Shown one piece after another: positions 43,430 to 51,620 of a stretch of 64,000 nt of DNA. The stretch is from Kribbella qitaiheensis (GTDB lineage Bacteria > Actinomycetota > Actinomycetes > Propionibacteriales > Kribbellaceae). How positions within the stretch are numbered: the first letter of the stretch is position 1; each line of letters begins with the position of its first letter. A program made the translations under genes and the position numbers. The stretch lies in the NCBI RefSeq assembly GCF_014217565.1, contig NZ_CP043661.1, positions 1,984,001 through 2,048,000 on the forward strand, read 5' to 3'. The notes beneath the pieces were generated by a model that saw only the letters and a program-made list of their open reading frames with translations, searched no databases and was not told the DNA's origin.

Positions 43430-44331
43430 GCAACAAGCGGCATCTGGACGACATCGGCCTCGAGAAGCTGGTGACCGAGGCCGGCGTCGGCCCGGCTTCA
43501 GTCACGTCGTACGAGGAGTTGGCTGAGGGCACCTTCAACACGGTCTACCGGATCGTCCGCCCGGCCGGCGATCTGATGCTGAAGCTCTCCCCCGATCCGG
43601 CCGCCCCGGTGCTCAGCCATGAACACGGCTTGATTCGGACCGAGACCGAGTTCTACCGCGCGACCCTGGGCAAGATCCCGGTACCGGAGGTCATCCACGC
43701 CGGTGACGACTTCCTGTTGATGACCGCACTGCCCGGTACGACGTGGTTCTCGCAATCCGAGGAGCTCGACCGGCCCCGGCTGCGCCGCGAGCTCGGCGGT
43801 CTGGTGGCCGAGCTGCACCGCGTCACCGGGCCGGCCTTCGGCTACCCGCAGAAGGGTCTCGTCAGCACGTGGAGCACGGCCTTCCTGGCGATGATTGACG
43901 ACGTACTCGGGGACGCCGCGCGCTTCGGCGTCGAACTCCCCCGCCCGGCCGAGCAGATTCGTGGTTTGGTCCTGGCCCGCGACGAGCTGCTGGCCGGAGT
44001 GCAGACCGCGTCGTTGATCCACTTCGACCTGTGGGACGGCAACATCCTGGTCGAGGACGGCCGGATCACCGGGTTGATCGACGGCGAGCGCGCGTTCTGG
44101 GGTGACCCGGTGGCGGAGTTCGTCTCGCTGACCTTGTTCGGCTCGCTCGACGACGAACTGCTGGCGGGCTACGGCGCTCCGGTGGACCAGGAGCTGCTTT
44201 CGCTTTACCGGGTTTACCTCTACCTGATCATGCTGGTCGAGGCGACGCCTCGCGGCTACGAGGGTCCGGAGCACGAGAAGATGTCGCGGCTGGTCCTGCG
44301 CCACCTGGTCCGGGAGCTGGACGCCCTGTGA
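43426..44331 (+). CDS. Aminoglycoside phosphotransferase (APH)-like kinase
   Basis: A 301-residue protein-kinase-fold enzyme. GTFNTVYRIV is the nucleotide loop, LMLKLS gives the Lys, and the catalytic HFDLWDGN (His199, Asp201, Asn206) and metal-binding IDGE (Asp219) are intact. Family members phosphorylate small molecules such as aminoglycosides, choline or homoserine. Here it may phosphorylate the product as self-protection or an intermediate as activation. Overlaps both neighbours by four bases. Confidence 0.85.
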   Translation: MSNKRHLDDIGLEKLVTEAGVGPASVTSYEELAEGTFNTVYRIVRPAGDLMLKLSPDPAAPVLSHEHGLIRTETEFYRATLGKIPVPEVIHAGDDFLLMTALPGTTWFSQSEELDRPRLRRELGGLVAELHRVTGPAFGYPQKGLVSTWSTAFLAMIDDVLGDAARFGVELPRPAEQIRGLVLARDELLAGVQTASLIHFDLWDGNILVEDGRITGLIDGERAFWGDPVAEFVSLTLFGSLDDELLAGYGAPVDQELLSLYRVYLYLIMLVEATPRGYEGPEHEKMSRLVLRHLVRELDAL

Positions 44332-45353
44332 TCGAGATCCTCACCTCTGGCGTAGCCCTCGGCGTCCACGTCCCCGGACTCCTACTGGCCGACCGCATCC
44401 GCGACCAAGGCGGCACTGCGAACGTCTCGGTGCTGGAACGACTGATGGCGGACGAGACCCTTGCGACGACGGCCCGCTCGAAGCAGGCCTTCCACCGCGA
44501 CTTCCGGGTCGCTCTGGCCGGGCAGAAGCTCGCCCGGAACGCCTCGGTGGCTACGGACGAAGCAGAGGTCGAGGAGTTGTTGCAGAGTTGGCACTCGCGG
44601 GCTGTATCCCGGTTTGTAGTCTTCTCCGGCTTCTGGCTGGGGCTGGTCGAGCAGTACGTCGACCGGTTCGGCCCTGTGCCGGTGGACGTGTGCCACGTGG
44701 ACTCGGTGCAGTCGCCTTCCTTCGACAAGGCCAGGCCGACGTCCCTCGAAGTACGGCACGTCTGGTTGGCCGACGCGGATGCAGGGCTCATCCCCTGCAG
44801 CATCCCGGTCAGCAGGGAGCTACCCGTGTCGTGGCAGGAGCGGGACCGCAGGCTGCTGGTACACGGCGGCGGTTGGGGTATGGGCACCTACCGCGAACGA
44901 GCACGCGAGCTGCTTACGACCGGGTTCGACCTGGATGTCGTTGCCTATGAGGACCGCGACCTGTCCGACGCAGGCGTTCGCTACTTCATGATCGACCCGT
45001 CCTGGCATCCCTGGCTGGACAACGGCTACCCACCGTTCGGTGAGGCCGGCCAGCCGTTCGAGCAGCGCGAGGGCCACCACGGCTCGTTCGACCTGTGCCG
45101 ACAGGCTTTGGCGACCGTCAGCAAGCCGGGCGGCGGCACTTTGCTGGACTCCCTGTGGTCGGCCACGCCCGCAGTACTGCTGGAGCCGTTCGGCCCGCAC
45201 GAGCAGCGCAACGCAGACCTGTGGATCCAGCTGGGCTACGGGATCTCGTTCGAGGACTGGCAGCGCAAGGACTTCGCAGTGGAGATCCTTGAGGAGCTGC
45301 ACGAGGCCCTGCTCACTGCTGACGTCTCCGACTACTCGCGGGAGTTGTTATGA
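44328..45353 (+). CDS. GT-B-fold glycosyltransferase-like protein
   Basis: A 341-residue protein with a GT-B look. GVALGVHVPGLLLADRI resembles an N-terminal acceptor-domain start; the C-terminal half contains SKPGGGTLLDSLWSATPAVL then LEPFGPHEQRNADLWIQLG, which is the GG..TL..L..G.P.v..P...EQ..NA pattern of UDP-sugar glycosyltransferases (MurG/GT1-like). A glycosyltransferase role is likely but sequence divergence is high, so the donor cannot be read. GTG start within GTGA, overlapping the kinase stop. Confidence 0.6.
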   Translation: MIEILTSGVALGVHVPGLLLADRIRDQGGTANVSVLERLMADETLATTARSKQAFHRDFRVALAGQKLARNASVATDEAEVEELLQSWHSRAVSRFVVFSGFWLGLVEQYVDRFGPVPVDVCHVDSVQSPSFDKARPTSLEVRHVWLADADAGLIPCSIPVSRELPVSWQERDRRLLVHGGGWGMGTYRERARELLTTGFDLDVVAYEDRDLSDAGVRYFMIDPSWHPWLDNGYPPFGEAGQPFEQREGHHGSFDLCRQALATVSKPGGGTLLDSLWSATPAVLLEPFGPHEQRNADLWIQLGYGISFEDWQRKDFAVEILEELHEALLTADVSDYSRELL

Positions 45354-46486
45354 CGCTGCCGACCTCCCTGTGGCAGACGTTCGCTCTAGCAATGGACAAG
45401 GCGCGTCCCGGCTTCGCCAAAGGGCCGTGGTTCACCATGAACGCCGTGCTCGAGCTGGACGACCCACTGAACGTCGATGCCTTGGCGACAGCCTTCACCG
45501 AGCTACAGCGACGCCACGACGTACTGCGGACCGAGATCGGCGACGGCATCCAACTGATCCACGAGCAGCCGACCGCGGCGCTGGAAGTCGTCGATGAGGT
45601 CACTACTCACGTGGAAGTGCCGCTGCACGCACCGGTACGGCTCCGGCTGGCCGACAACCGCTTAGGCCTCCACCTGCACCACATGGAGTCGGACCCGGTC
45701 ACACTCTGGGCCGCGCTGTCCGACCTCGCCTCTACCTACACCGCTGTCCTCCAAGGGGAGACCTTGCCGCCACCAGCGGCGCAGTACGCGGACTACTCAA
45801 CCGCCGAGGCCGAGCACGTACTGCGTACGCGGGAGCCCGCAGCTACCTGGTGGCAGGAGCACCTTCTAGACGCCAAGGCGTGCCCACAGCCCTCCACAAT
45901 AGGTGGAGCCGCCTTCGCCTTCCGAGACGATCTCCTGTCCGCCACAGAGGTGGACCGAGTGGAGCAACTGACCAAGGAGCACCGCAGTACGACGTTGGTG
46001 ACCTTGCTGGCGGCTCTGGTCGACGGGATGAGCCCGTACCTCGGGCCGGGCGACTCCGTGGTCTTCTCCACCTTGTTCGGCAAGCGCGATCGGCCTGCCT
46101 GGCAGAACGTGCTCGGGCCGTGCATCGTGCCGTCACTGTTGGCTGTGCCGCGCGACGCCGAGCTGTCCGCAGTACGGGAAGCAGTGGTCGGCTGTAGTCG
46201 GTATGCTCGGTTCCCGCGGTCCGAGCAGCCGATCGATCCGCGGACGCCGTTCTTCGAGTACGTACCGCAGCAATGGCCGCCAGGGTTCACCTTCGGAACA
46301 GTGAAGGCCACTGTCATCGCTGCGGCCGGGCCCAAGGACACCGGGCTGGCGGACACCCTCGCGATCCGGGTCCGGCCGGCGACGGACGGCGTACTGACCG
46401 GGCACTTCAGTGGCGACGGCACGGACTGGACCGAGCCGCTGGTGCAACAAGTCCGCGACCGCTTCCGGTCCTACCTGCTCGAATAG
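45350..46486 (+). CDS. Stand-alone NRPS-type condensation enzyme
   Basis: A 378-residue protein with the active-site motif HHMESDP (His110, His111, Asp115), the HHxxxD signature of condensation domains, and an N-terminal LPTSLWQTFALAMDKA that matches the core C1 region (shorter than a full 430-residue C domain). Condensation enzymes join an amine or hydroxyl to a carrier-bound acyl group, here presumably the thioester on the operon's carrier protein. Last gene of the coupled operon, overlapping the GT-like stop by four bases. Confidence 0.75.
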   Translation: MTLPTSLWQTFALAMDKARPGFAKGPWFTMNAVLELDDPLNVDALATAFTELQRRHDVLRTEIGDGIQLIHEQPTAALEVVDEVTTHVEVPLHAPVRLRLADNRLGLHLHHMESDPVTLWAALSDLASTYTAVLQGETLPPPAAQYADYSTAEAEHVLRTREPAATWWQEHLLDAKACPQPSTIGGAAFAFRDDLLSATEVDRVEQLTKEHRSTTLVTLLAALVDGMSPYLGPGDSVVFSTLFGKRDRPAWQNVLGPCIVPSLLAVPRDAELSAVREAVVGCSRYARFPRSEQPIDPRTPFFEYVPQQWPPGFTFGTVKATVIAAAGPKDTGLADTLAIRVRPATDGVLTGHFSGDGTDWTEPLVQQVRDRFRSYLLE

Positions 46487-46621
46487 GGTTGCTGGCGCAG
46501 CGACAAGAACGTTGCGGTCGGAACCGGTGGTCACCCCGCCGGACCAGCGCGCCGCCCCGCCGCCTGAGCACCGACTCCCCACCCGGCCCCCACGCCATCC
46601 CCCGCCATCCCCAGCGCGACC

Positions 46622-46673
46622 TTGTGCACCGTTCGAGCAGATTCCAGCCAGGAGTCACAAACCCGGTGCACAA
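46622..46673. repeat. 52-bp inverted-end element, copy B1
   Basis: TTGTGCAC 46622-46629 and GTGCACAA 46666-46673 flank exactly 36 bases beginning CGTTCGAGCAGATTCC. Matches copies A1 and A2 near 29.2 kb in end sequence, centre length and a GAGYR..TTCC motif. Confidence 0.65.
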
Positions 46674-46716
46674 AGTCGAACCCCCGCCCGAACCAGGGAC
46701 GTGCTGACGGGACCTG

Positions 46717-46920
46717 GCACACCCCGCCGGGCGCTGGGACACGATGCCGGGGGCTCGGACATGATGCCGGGGGCTGGGACATGATGCCGGGCGCTGGGAC
46801 ACGATGCCAGGACCTCGGACACGATGCCGGGACCTCGGACACGATGCCAGGACCTGATGCCGGGGGCTCGGACACGATGCCGGGACCTCGGACACGATGC
46901 CGGGGGCTCGGACACGAAAT
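46717..46920 (+). repeat. 20-bp tandem repeat array
   Basis: About nine units of GGACACGATGCCGGGGGCTC and variants (GGACATGATGCC..., ...GGGACCTC), period 20 bases, one unit shortened by six bases near 46855. Inverted relatives of the unit (GGCATGGTGTCCGA) occur at 29.35-29.4 kb. Confidence 0.85.
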
Positions 46921-46958
46921 AGCTTGTCCGGGCCCCCGATATCCTGTCCAAGGTCCCA

Positions 46959-47008
46959 CCACCACCCCACCATCACCGTCCCGCCACCACCCCACCATCA
47001 CCGTCCCG
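46959..47008 (+). repeat. Two tandem copies of a 25-bp unit
   Basis: A CCACCACCCCACCATC-containing 25-bp unit ending CCGTCCCG is repeated exactly (46959-46983 and 46984-47008), with a third partial copy following. Confidence 0.8.
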
Positions 47009-47231
47009 CCATCACCGCACCGGTGATCGGCGCGATCGGCCGCCATCGGCGATCGCTGAGATGTGAGCAGAACCCAGGGGCGGCGAATTCCACCCCAACG
47101 TTGTTTGACGGGGCACTGGCGCCGAATAGGGGTGCTAGGCCTACCCCGACCGGCTGCTCAGCTCCCTGGGGACCCTCGCCGAGTCTCCGTAGCGTCGTTC
47201 TCGTCAGTCGGGAAGCACGCGAGGGGTAGCC

Positions 47232-48017
47232 ATGAGGCGCAAGCAAGAGATCATCAGGACGAACGATTCGGTAGTTCTGCAAGACGTCAGAAGGGTCTAC
47301 GGCAAGGGCGGCAGTACTGTCGTCGCCCTGGGCGGCGTCAGCATCAGCTTTGCCCGCGGTACGTTCACCGCGGTGATGGGCCCGTCCGGGTCCGGCAAGA
47401 GCACCTTCCTGCACTGCGCGGCCGGGCTCGACCGGCCGACGTCGGGCAGCGTGGTGATCGACGGCCAGCCGCTCGCCGACCTGAACGAACGGCAGCTGAC
47501 CGAACTCCGCCGCGAGCGGATCGGCTTCGTCTTCCAGTCGTTCAACCTGCTGCCCGCACTCACGGTCTGGCAGAACGTCACCCTGCCGCAGGAACTCGAC
47601 GGCCGCCGGACGAACCGCGCCCAGGTCCGCGACGTCCTCGACCGGGTCGGTCTCGGCGACAAGCACAAGAGCCGTCCCGGCGAACTGTCCGGCGGCCAGC
47701 AACAGCGTGTCGCCATCGCCCGTGCTCTGGTGGCCCGGCCCGCGGTGATCTTCGCCGACGAGCCGACCGGCGCCCTGGACACCCAGACGGCCGCCGATGT
47801 CCTCGAACTGCTCCGCGAACCCGTTCGCACGCAGGGCCAGACCGTCGTGATGGTGACCCACGACCCGGTCGCCGCCTCGTACGCCGACCAGGTGGTCTTC
47901 CTCGCCGACGGCATGCTCGCCGGCAGCCTGGTTGCGCCCACCGCCGAGCAGGTCGCCGACCGGCTGACCCACCTCGGTGCCCGTGCCGCCGCGAGATTGC
48001 AAGGTGCCGTCCGATGA
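47232..48017 (+). CDS. ABC transporter ATPase, MacB/LolD type
   Basis: A 261-residue ATPase with Walker A GPSGSGKST, Q-loop FVFQSFNLLPALTV, signature LSGGQQQRVAIARAL, Walker B VIFADEPTGALD and H-loop VTHD. It powers the FtsX-like permease encoded directly downstream, with which it overlaps (ATGATG). The MacB/LolD group drives mechanotransmission: export of peptides, toxins or lipids from the outer membrane leaflet rather than transport through a channel. Confidence 0.9.
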   Translation: MRRKQEIIRTNDSVVLQDVRRVYGKGGSTVVALGGVSISFARGTFTAVMGPSGSGKSTFLHCAAGLDRPTSGSVVIDGQPLADLNERQLTELRRERIGFVFQSFNLLPALTVWQNVTLPQELDGRRTNRAQVRDVLDRVGLGDKHKSRPGELSGGQQQRVAIARALVARPAVIFADEPTGALDTQTAADVLELLREPVRTQGQTVVMVTHDPVAASYADQVVFLADGMLAGSLVAPTAEQVADRLTHLGARAAARLQGAVR

Positions 48018-50515
48018 TGCGGCTGGCCGTGCGCACCCTGCGCTTCCGCAAGAACGGTTTCATCGCGACCTTCGTGGCCGTCGTGTTCGGTACCGCGATC
48101 GTGATGGCCTGCGGTGGACTCCTGGAGACCGGGATCCGGTCGAACGTGCAGCCTGAGCGGCTGGCCGCTGCCGACTTGGTTGTCACCGGCAAGCAAACTC
48201 ATCTCCGGCCGGGCGCGGAGGACGCGACCCCGCTCACCGAGCAGGTCGACCTCGATGCCTCGTTGCTGCCCAAGATCCGGTCGGTGGCCGGAGTCACGGA
48301 CGCGATCGGCTCGCTGACCTTCCCGGCTCCCTTGCTGGTGGCCGGCAAGGAAGGACAGGGCCACGACTGGGCATCGGCCCGGCTGGCGCCGTACAAACTG
48401 CAAGCCGGTACTGCGCCGGTCCGCGCCGACGAGGTCGTGCTGGATGCGGCGACCGCCGGAGCCGTGCATGCCGAGGTGGGCGGCATGGTCACCCTGCTGG
48501 TCCAGGGTCGCCCGACCTCGTTCGTAGTACGGGGTATTGCCGCGGGACCCGCCGGGCACACCTTCTTCTCTGCCGATAAGGCAGCACAGCTGTCCGGCCG
48601 ACCCGGCAGCTACGCGGCGATCGGCGTACTGGTTGCCCCAGGCACCGATCTGGGCAAGGTGAAGAAGCGGCTCAAGGCTGTCGGCGACGTTACCGTGCTG
48701 ACCGGCGTGGACCGCGGCTCGGCCGAGCATCCGGACGCGTCGACCTTCCAGACCGCGCTGATCTCGATCGCCGGCTCGTTCGGCGGGATCGCGGCGATGA
48801 CGATGATGTTCGTGGTCGCGTCCACGCTGGCGCTGTCCGCACAGCACCGCCAGCGCGAGTTCGCCTTGCTGCGCGGCATCGGTACAACGCCTGGTCAGGT
48901 CCGCCGGATGATTCTCGGCGAGGCGATGATGGTGGCGCTGCCGGCGGTCGCGGTGGGAACCGTGCCTGGATTGCTGCTCGGCCACTTCCTGTTCGACCGG
49001 CTGGCGGCGAACGGCGTCGCCTCGGCGGCTGTCGACTACCGGCAGGGCTGGATCCCGTTGGCGGCAGGCGCGGGCGCCGCAGTACTGGCTGCCGTCGGTG
49101 CGGCGCTGATCGCGGCTCGCAAGTCCGCCAAGATCCGCCCGGTCGAGGCGCTGCTCGAGGCCGGTCTGCAGCGTAAGTGGTTCAGCTGGGTACGGCTGCT
49201 CTTCGGCCTGCTCTTCACCGGTGGCGGTCTCGCGCTGGTGATCATCACGATCGCGGTGATGACCGGCCCACTCGCCGGCGCGACCGCCGGACCGGCCATC
49301 CTCTGCTGGGCGATCGGGATCGCGCTGCTCGGCCCGTTCTGGACCAAGGCCGTGCTGACGCTCCTCCGCTGGCCCTTGTACGCCGTGAGCCGGGTGAACG
49401 GGCGACTCGCGATCCTCAACGTGACAGCGCGATCGGTGGCAATGTCGGCCGCGGTGATGCCGGTCATGCTGGCCGTCGGGATCTCCACCGCGAACATCTA
49501 CATGCAGACCACCCAGGTCCACGCATCCGAGACCGCCTTCACCAAGGACCTGCGAGCGGACGCCGTACTGGCCTCCACAGCCGGTGGACTCGATCCTGCG
49601 CTGCTCGGCCAGGTGCAGGAGCTCCCGGGGGTCGCGAGCGCCTCGGCGTACGTGACCAGTAGCGGGGCCATCGACGAGCCACGGAACGCGCCCTTCGACG
49701 AGGACGGCGCGCCCCTGCAAGGCATCAGCGCCCAGGGCAACGATGGCGCGGCCCCGGTGAAGGTGACGTCCGGATCATTGGAGGAACTGACCGGATCGAC
49801 GGTTGCATTGCCGGACTATGTCGCTTCGAAGATCGACCGAGGAATCGGCTCGACGATCAAGATGACCCTTGGCGACGGGGCTCACGTGGAGCTTCGGGTG
49901 GTCGCGACCTTTGCCGCCGAGCGTGGCTACGAGAGCATCGTGCTGCCGGCCTCATTTCTCGCCCCGCACACCACGGATCGGCTGGCCAAGCAGATCCTGG
50001 TCCGGGCCACACCGGGTACCGACATCAACGGTCCACTGCAGCAGCTTGCGGCGAACCACCCCGGAGTACAGGTCTCCGATCGGGACGCCCTGGTCGCCGG
50101 GAACAGCGCGGACCTCAAGACGCAGGCGTGGGTGAACTACCTGCTGGTCGGGATGCTGATCGCCTACACCGCCGTCTCGATCGTCAACACGCTCGCCTCG
50201 GCCACGGTCCGCCGGCGGCGTGAACTCGGCCTGCAGCGCCTGACCGGGTCGACCCGCGGCCAGGTACTGCGGATGCTCACCACCGAGAGCTTCATGGTCG
50301 CTCTGGCCGGCATCATCCTGGGGACCCTGGTGGCGCTGGCCACCCTGATGCCCTTCAGCGCGGCGGTTTCCACCTCGGCCCTGCCGAGCGGACCGCTGTG
50401 GATCTATCTGGTGATCATCGGCGTCGCCGTGACGCTGACGTTCACGTCGATCCTCGTCCCGGCGATGGCGACCCTCCGAACCCGCCCCGCCGAAGCTGCC
50501 GCCCGCGCCGACTGA
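48014..50515 (+). CDS. FtsX-like ABC permease, eight-plus helix actinomycete type
   Basis: An 833-residue membrane protein with two FtsX domains in tandem, as usual for the large actinomycete form. The first helix is at about 15-35, a large extracellular domain follows (40-250), then three helices (about 255-380), further helices to about 480, a second extracellular domain (495-690) and a final three-helix FtsX block (about 700-825, with TVRRRRELGLQRLTGSTRGQVLRML). Coupled to the upstream ATPase. Likely exports antimicrobial peptides or other amphipathic compounds; substrate unknown. Confidence 0.9.
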   Translation: MMRLAVRTLRFRKNGFIATFVAVVFGTAIVMACGGLLETGIRSNVQPERLAAADLVVTGKQTHLRPGAEDATPLTEQVDLDASLLPKIRSVAGVTDAIGSLTFPAPLLVAGKEGQGHDWASARLAPYKLQAGTAPVRADEVVLDAATAGAVHAEVGGMVTLLVQGRPTSFVVRGIAAGPAGHTFFSADKAAQLSGRPGSYAAIGVLVAPGTDLGKVKKRLKAVGDVTVLTGVDRGSAEHPDASTFQTALISIAGSFGGIAAMTMMFVVASTLALSAQHRQREFALLRGIGTTPGQVRRMILGEAMMVALPAVAVGTVPGLLLGHFLFDRLAANGVASAAVDYRQGWIPLAAGAGAAVLAAVGAALIAARKSAKIRPVEALLEAGLQRKWFSWVRLLFGLLFTGGGLALVIITIAVMTGPLAGATAGPAILCWAIGIALLGPFWTKAVLTLLRWPLYAVSRVNGRLAILNVTARSVAMSAAVMPVMLAVGISTANIYMQTTQVHASETAFTKDLRADAVLASTAGGLDPALLGQVQELPGVASASAYVTSSGAIDEPRNAPFDEDGAPLQGISAQGNDGAAPVKVTSGSLEELTGSTVALPDYVASKIDRGIGSTIKMTLGDGAHVELRVVATFAAERGYESIVLPASFLAPHTTDRLAKQILVRATPGTDINGPLQQLAANHPGVQVSDRDALVAGNSADLKTQAWVNYLLVGMLIAYTAVSIVNTLASATVRRRRELGLQRLTGSTRGQVLRMLTTESFMVALAGIILGTLVALATLMPFSAAVSTSALPSGPLWIYLVIIGVAVTLTFTSILVPAMATLRTRPAEAAARAD

Positions 50516-50536
50516 CCATCCTCACGCGTGGCGGCC

Positions 50537-50572
50537 GGGACCTGCTCCACCACTCCAGGTGGAGCAGGTCCC
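50537..50572. terminator. Bidirectional terminator hairpin
   Basis: A 15-bp perfect stem (50537-50551 with 50558-50572, loop ACTCCA) between the permease and the convergent FMN reductase gene. Confidence 0.88.
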
Positions 50573-50574
50573 AC

Positions 50575-51117
50575 TCACTTGACCGGATTCGGCTCCGGCA
50601 CCGGCTGCAGCGCGATCGTGGTGGCCTGGATCAGCGCGGCGTTCTTCCGGACCCAGGCCGAGACCGCGAGCTGGAGGTCTTCGAGGTCGCGTTCCTCCAG
50701 CGCGACCGCCGGGGTCGGCACGCTGGCGCCGAGTTCGGCGAGAACCGGCCGGAGGTGGATGTCGGCGAGCAGTTTGTGGCTGGGCGCCGCCGAGATCGTC
50801 ACCGGGATGACGACCGAGCCGGCCAGCGCCTGGTGCGGCAGAACGTCGAGGAAGCTCTTCAGCAGGCCGGTGTAGCTGCCCTTGTAGACGGGAGTCGCGA
50901 GCACCAGCACCGAGGCCGAGGAAGCCAGGTCGATCGCGTTGTCCAGCGCCGTCCGGTCCGCCTCGGCGGCTGCTTCACCCTGGAAGATCGCGGGCGCGAA
51001 GGTGACCAGGTCGACCAGCTCGTCGAGCCGGTACGGCGTACCGAGCTCGCTGGCGAGCAGTTCCGCCACGGAGGCGGCGGCGGCGGTCCGGGAGCCCGGC
51101 TTGGGGTTCCCTACACC
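50575..51117 (-). pseudogene. NADPH-dependent FMN reductase, start removed by repeat
   Basis: A flavodoxin-like FMN reductase. In the reading frame one sees VGNPKPGSRTAAAASVAELLASELG, the phosphate-binding loop of the family, then VLATPVYKGSYTGLLKSFLDVLP and a long C-terminal helix. Normal relatives begin with a short strand of about five to eight residues before VGNPKP; here that strand and the start codon are replaced by the first unit of a 61-bp tandem repeat, and an in-frame stop lies just upstream. The first usable start is a GTG at 51069, which would omit the flavin phosphate loop. Probably inactive. Confidence 0.65.
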
Positions 51118-51121
51118 CGCT

Positions 51122-51304
51122 TTCCTTCCTTAAGCCCCCACCGACGCTCGGGGAAGTGTCGGCCGACGCCCCCCACCCCGCCTTCCTTCCCTAAGCGCCC
51201 CACCAATACTCCGGGAAGTGTCGGCCGACCGGCCCCACCCACCTTCCCTTCCTGAGCGCCCACCAATGAGTCCCGGGAAGTGTCGGTGGGCCGAGCTATA
51301 TTCC
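51122..51304. repeat. Three tandem copies of a 61-bp repeat
   Basis: Units begin TTCCTTCCTTAAGC at 51122, TTCCTTCCCTAAGC at 51183 and TTCCCTTCCTGAGC at 51244, an exact 61-base period. Each includes GGGAAGTGTCGG, and the first two contain the palindrome GTCGGCCGAC. They lie between the truncated FMN reductase and the divergent ArsR gene. Confidence 0.85.
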
Positions 51305-51309
51305 TTGGG
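51294..51309 (+). promoter_or_regulatory. Candidate leaderless promoter of the ArsR gene
   Basis: CTATATTCC gives a TATATT-like -10 box seven to eight bases before the GTG at 51309. No ribosome site exists, so transcription probably begins at or near the start codon. The repeats immediately upstream are placed to act as operator. Confidence 0.45.
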
Positions 51310-51620
51310 TGGCAACTACGTTCGAGGTGCTTGCGGAGCCGCGGCGACGCGAGATTCTCGACCTGCTGCGCGCCGGCGAGCGGCCGGTCGGCGAACTCGT
51401 CGAGCAACTACAACTGAGTCAGCCGGCCGTCTCCAAGCACTTGAAGGTCCTCCGCGACGCCGGCCTGGTGGAGGTCCGCCAGGACGCCCAGCGCCGCTGG
51501 TACCGGCTCCGCCTGGCCCCTCTGGTCGAGATCGACTCCTGGCTGGAGCCGTACCGCGATCTATGGCGCAACCGCCTCGACGCCCTGGAAGCCCACCTCG
51601 AACAAATGGATGACCAGTAG
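51309..51620 (+). CDS. ArsR/SmtB family regulator
   Basis: A 103-residue winged-helix repressor: EVLAEPRRREILDLLRAGERPVGELVEQLQLSQPAVSKHLKVLRDAGLVEVRQDAQRRWYRL covers the whole HTH and wing. Without the Cys metal sites of classical ArsR, so it probably senses something other than a metal. Its stop abuts the ATG of the next gene without a gap. GTG start. Confidence 0.85.
   Translation: MATTFEVLAEPRRREILDLLRAGERPVGELVEQLQLSQPAVSKHLKVLRDAGLVEVRQDAQRRWYRLRLAPLVEIDSWLEPYRDLWRNRLDALEAHLEQMDDQ

Larger units (their letters stand above)
46487..47231. other. Long noncoding gap with several repeat families
   Basis: No credible gene is seen in 745 bases between the biosynthetic operon and the ABC exporter. 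It holds a 52-bp inverted-end element (46622-46673), a 20-bp tandem array (about 46717-46920) and a duplicated 25-bp CA/CC-rich unit (46959-47008). The apparent open frames here are produced by the repeats, whose 20-base period shifts the frame in every unit. Confidence 0.65.

Noticed and set aside
38356..46486. A butirosin-type aminoglycoside cluster
   Set aside because: The carrier/ATP-grasp/radical SAM parallel is real, but there is no 2-deoxy-scyllo-inosose synthase or other aminoglycoside core gene, and a condensation enzyme is present.
46717..46920. CRISPR-like array
   Set aside because: Units are contiguous 20-mers without unique spacers, and there are no cas genes.
46531..47046. Repeat-containing protein genes read through the 46.5-47 kb gap
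   Set aside because: The 20-base period changes frame in each unit and one unit is six bases short, so no frame gives a stable protein repeat.
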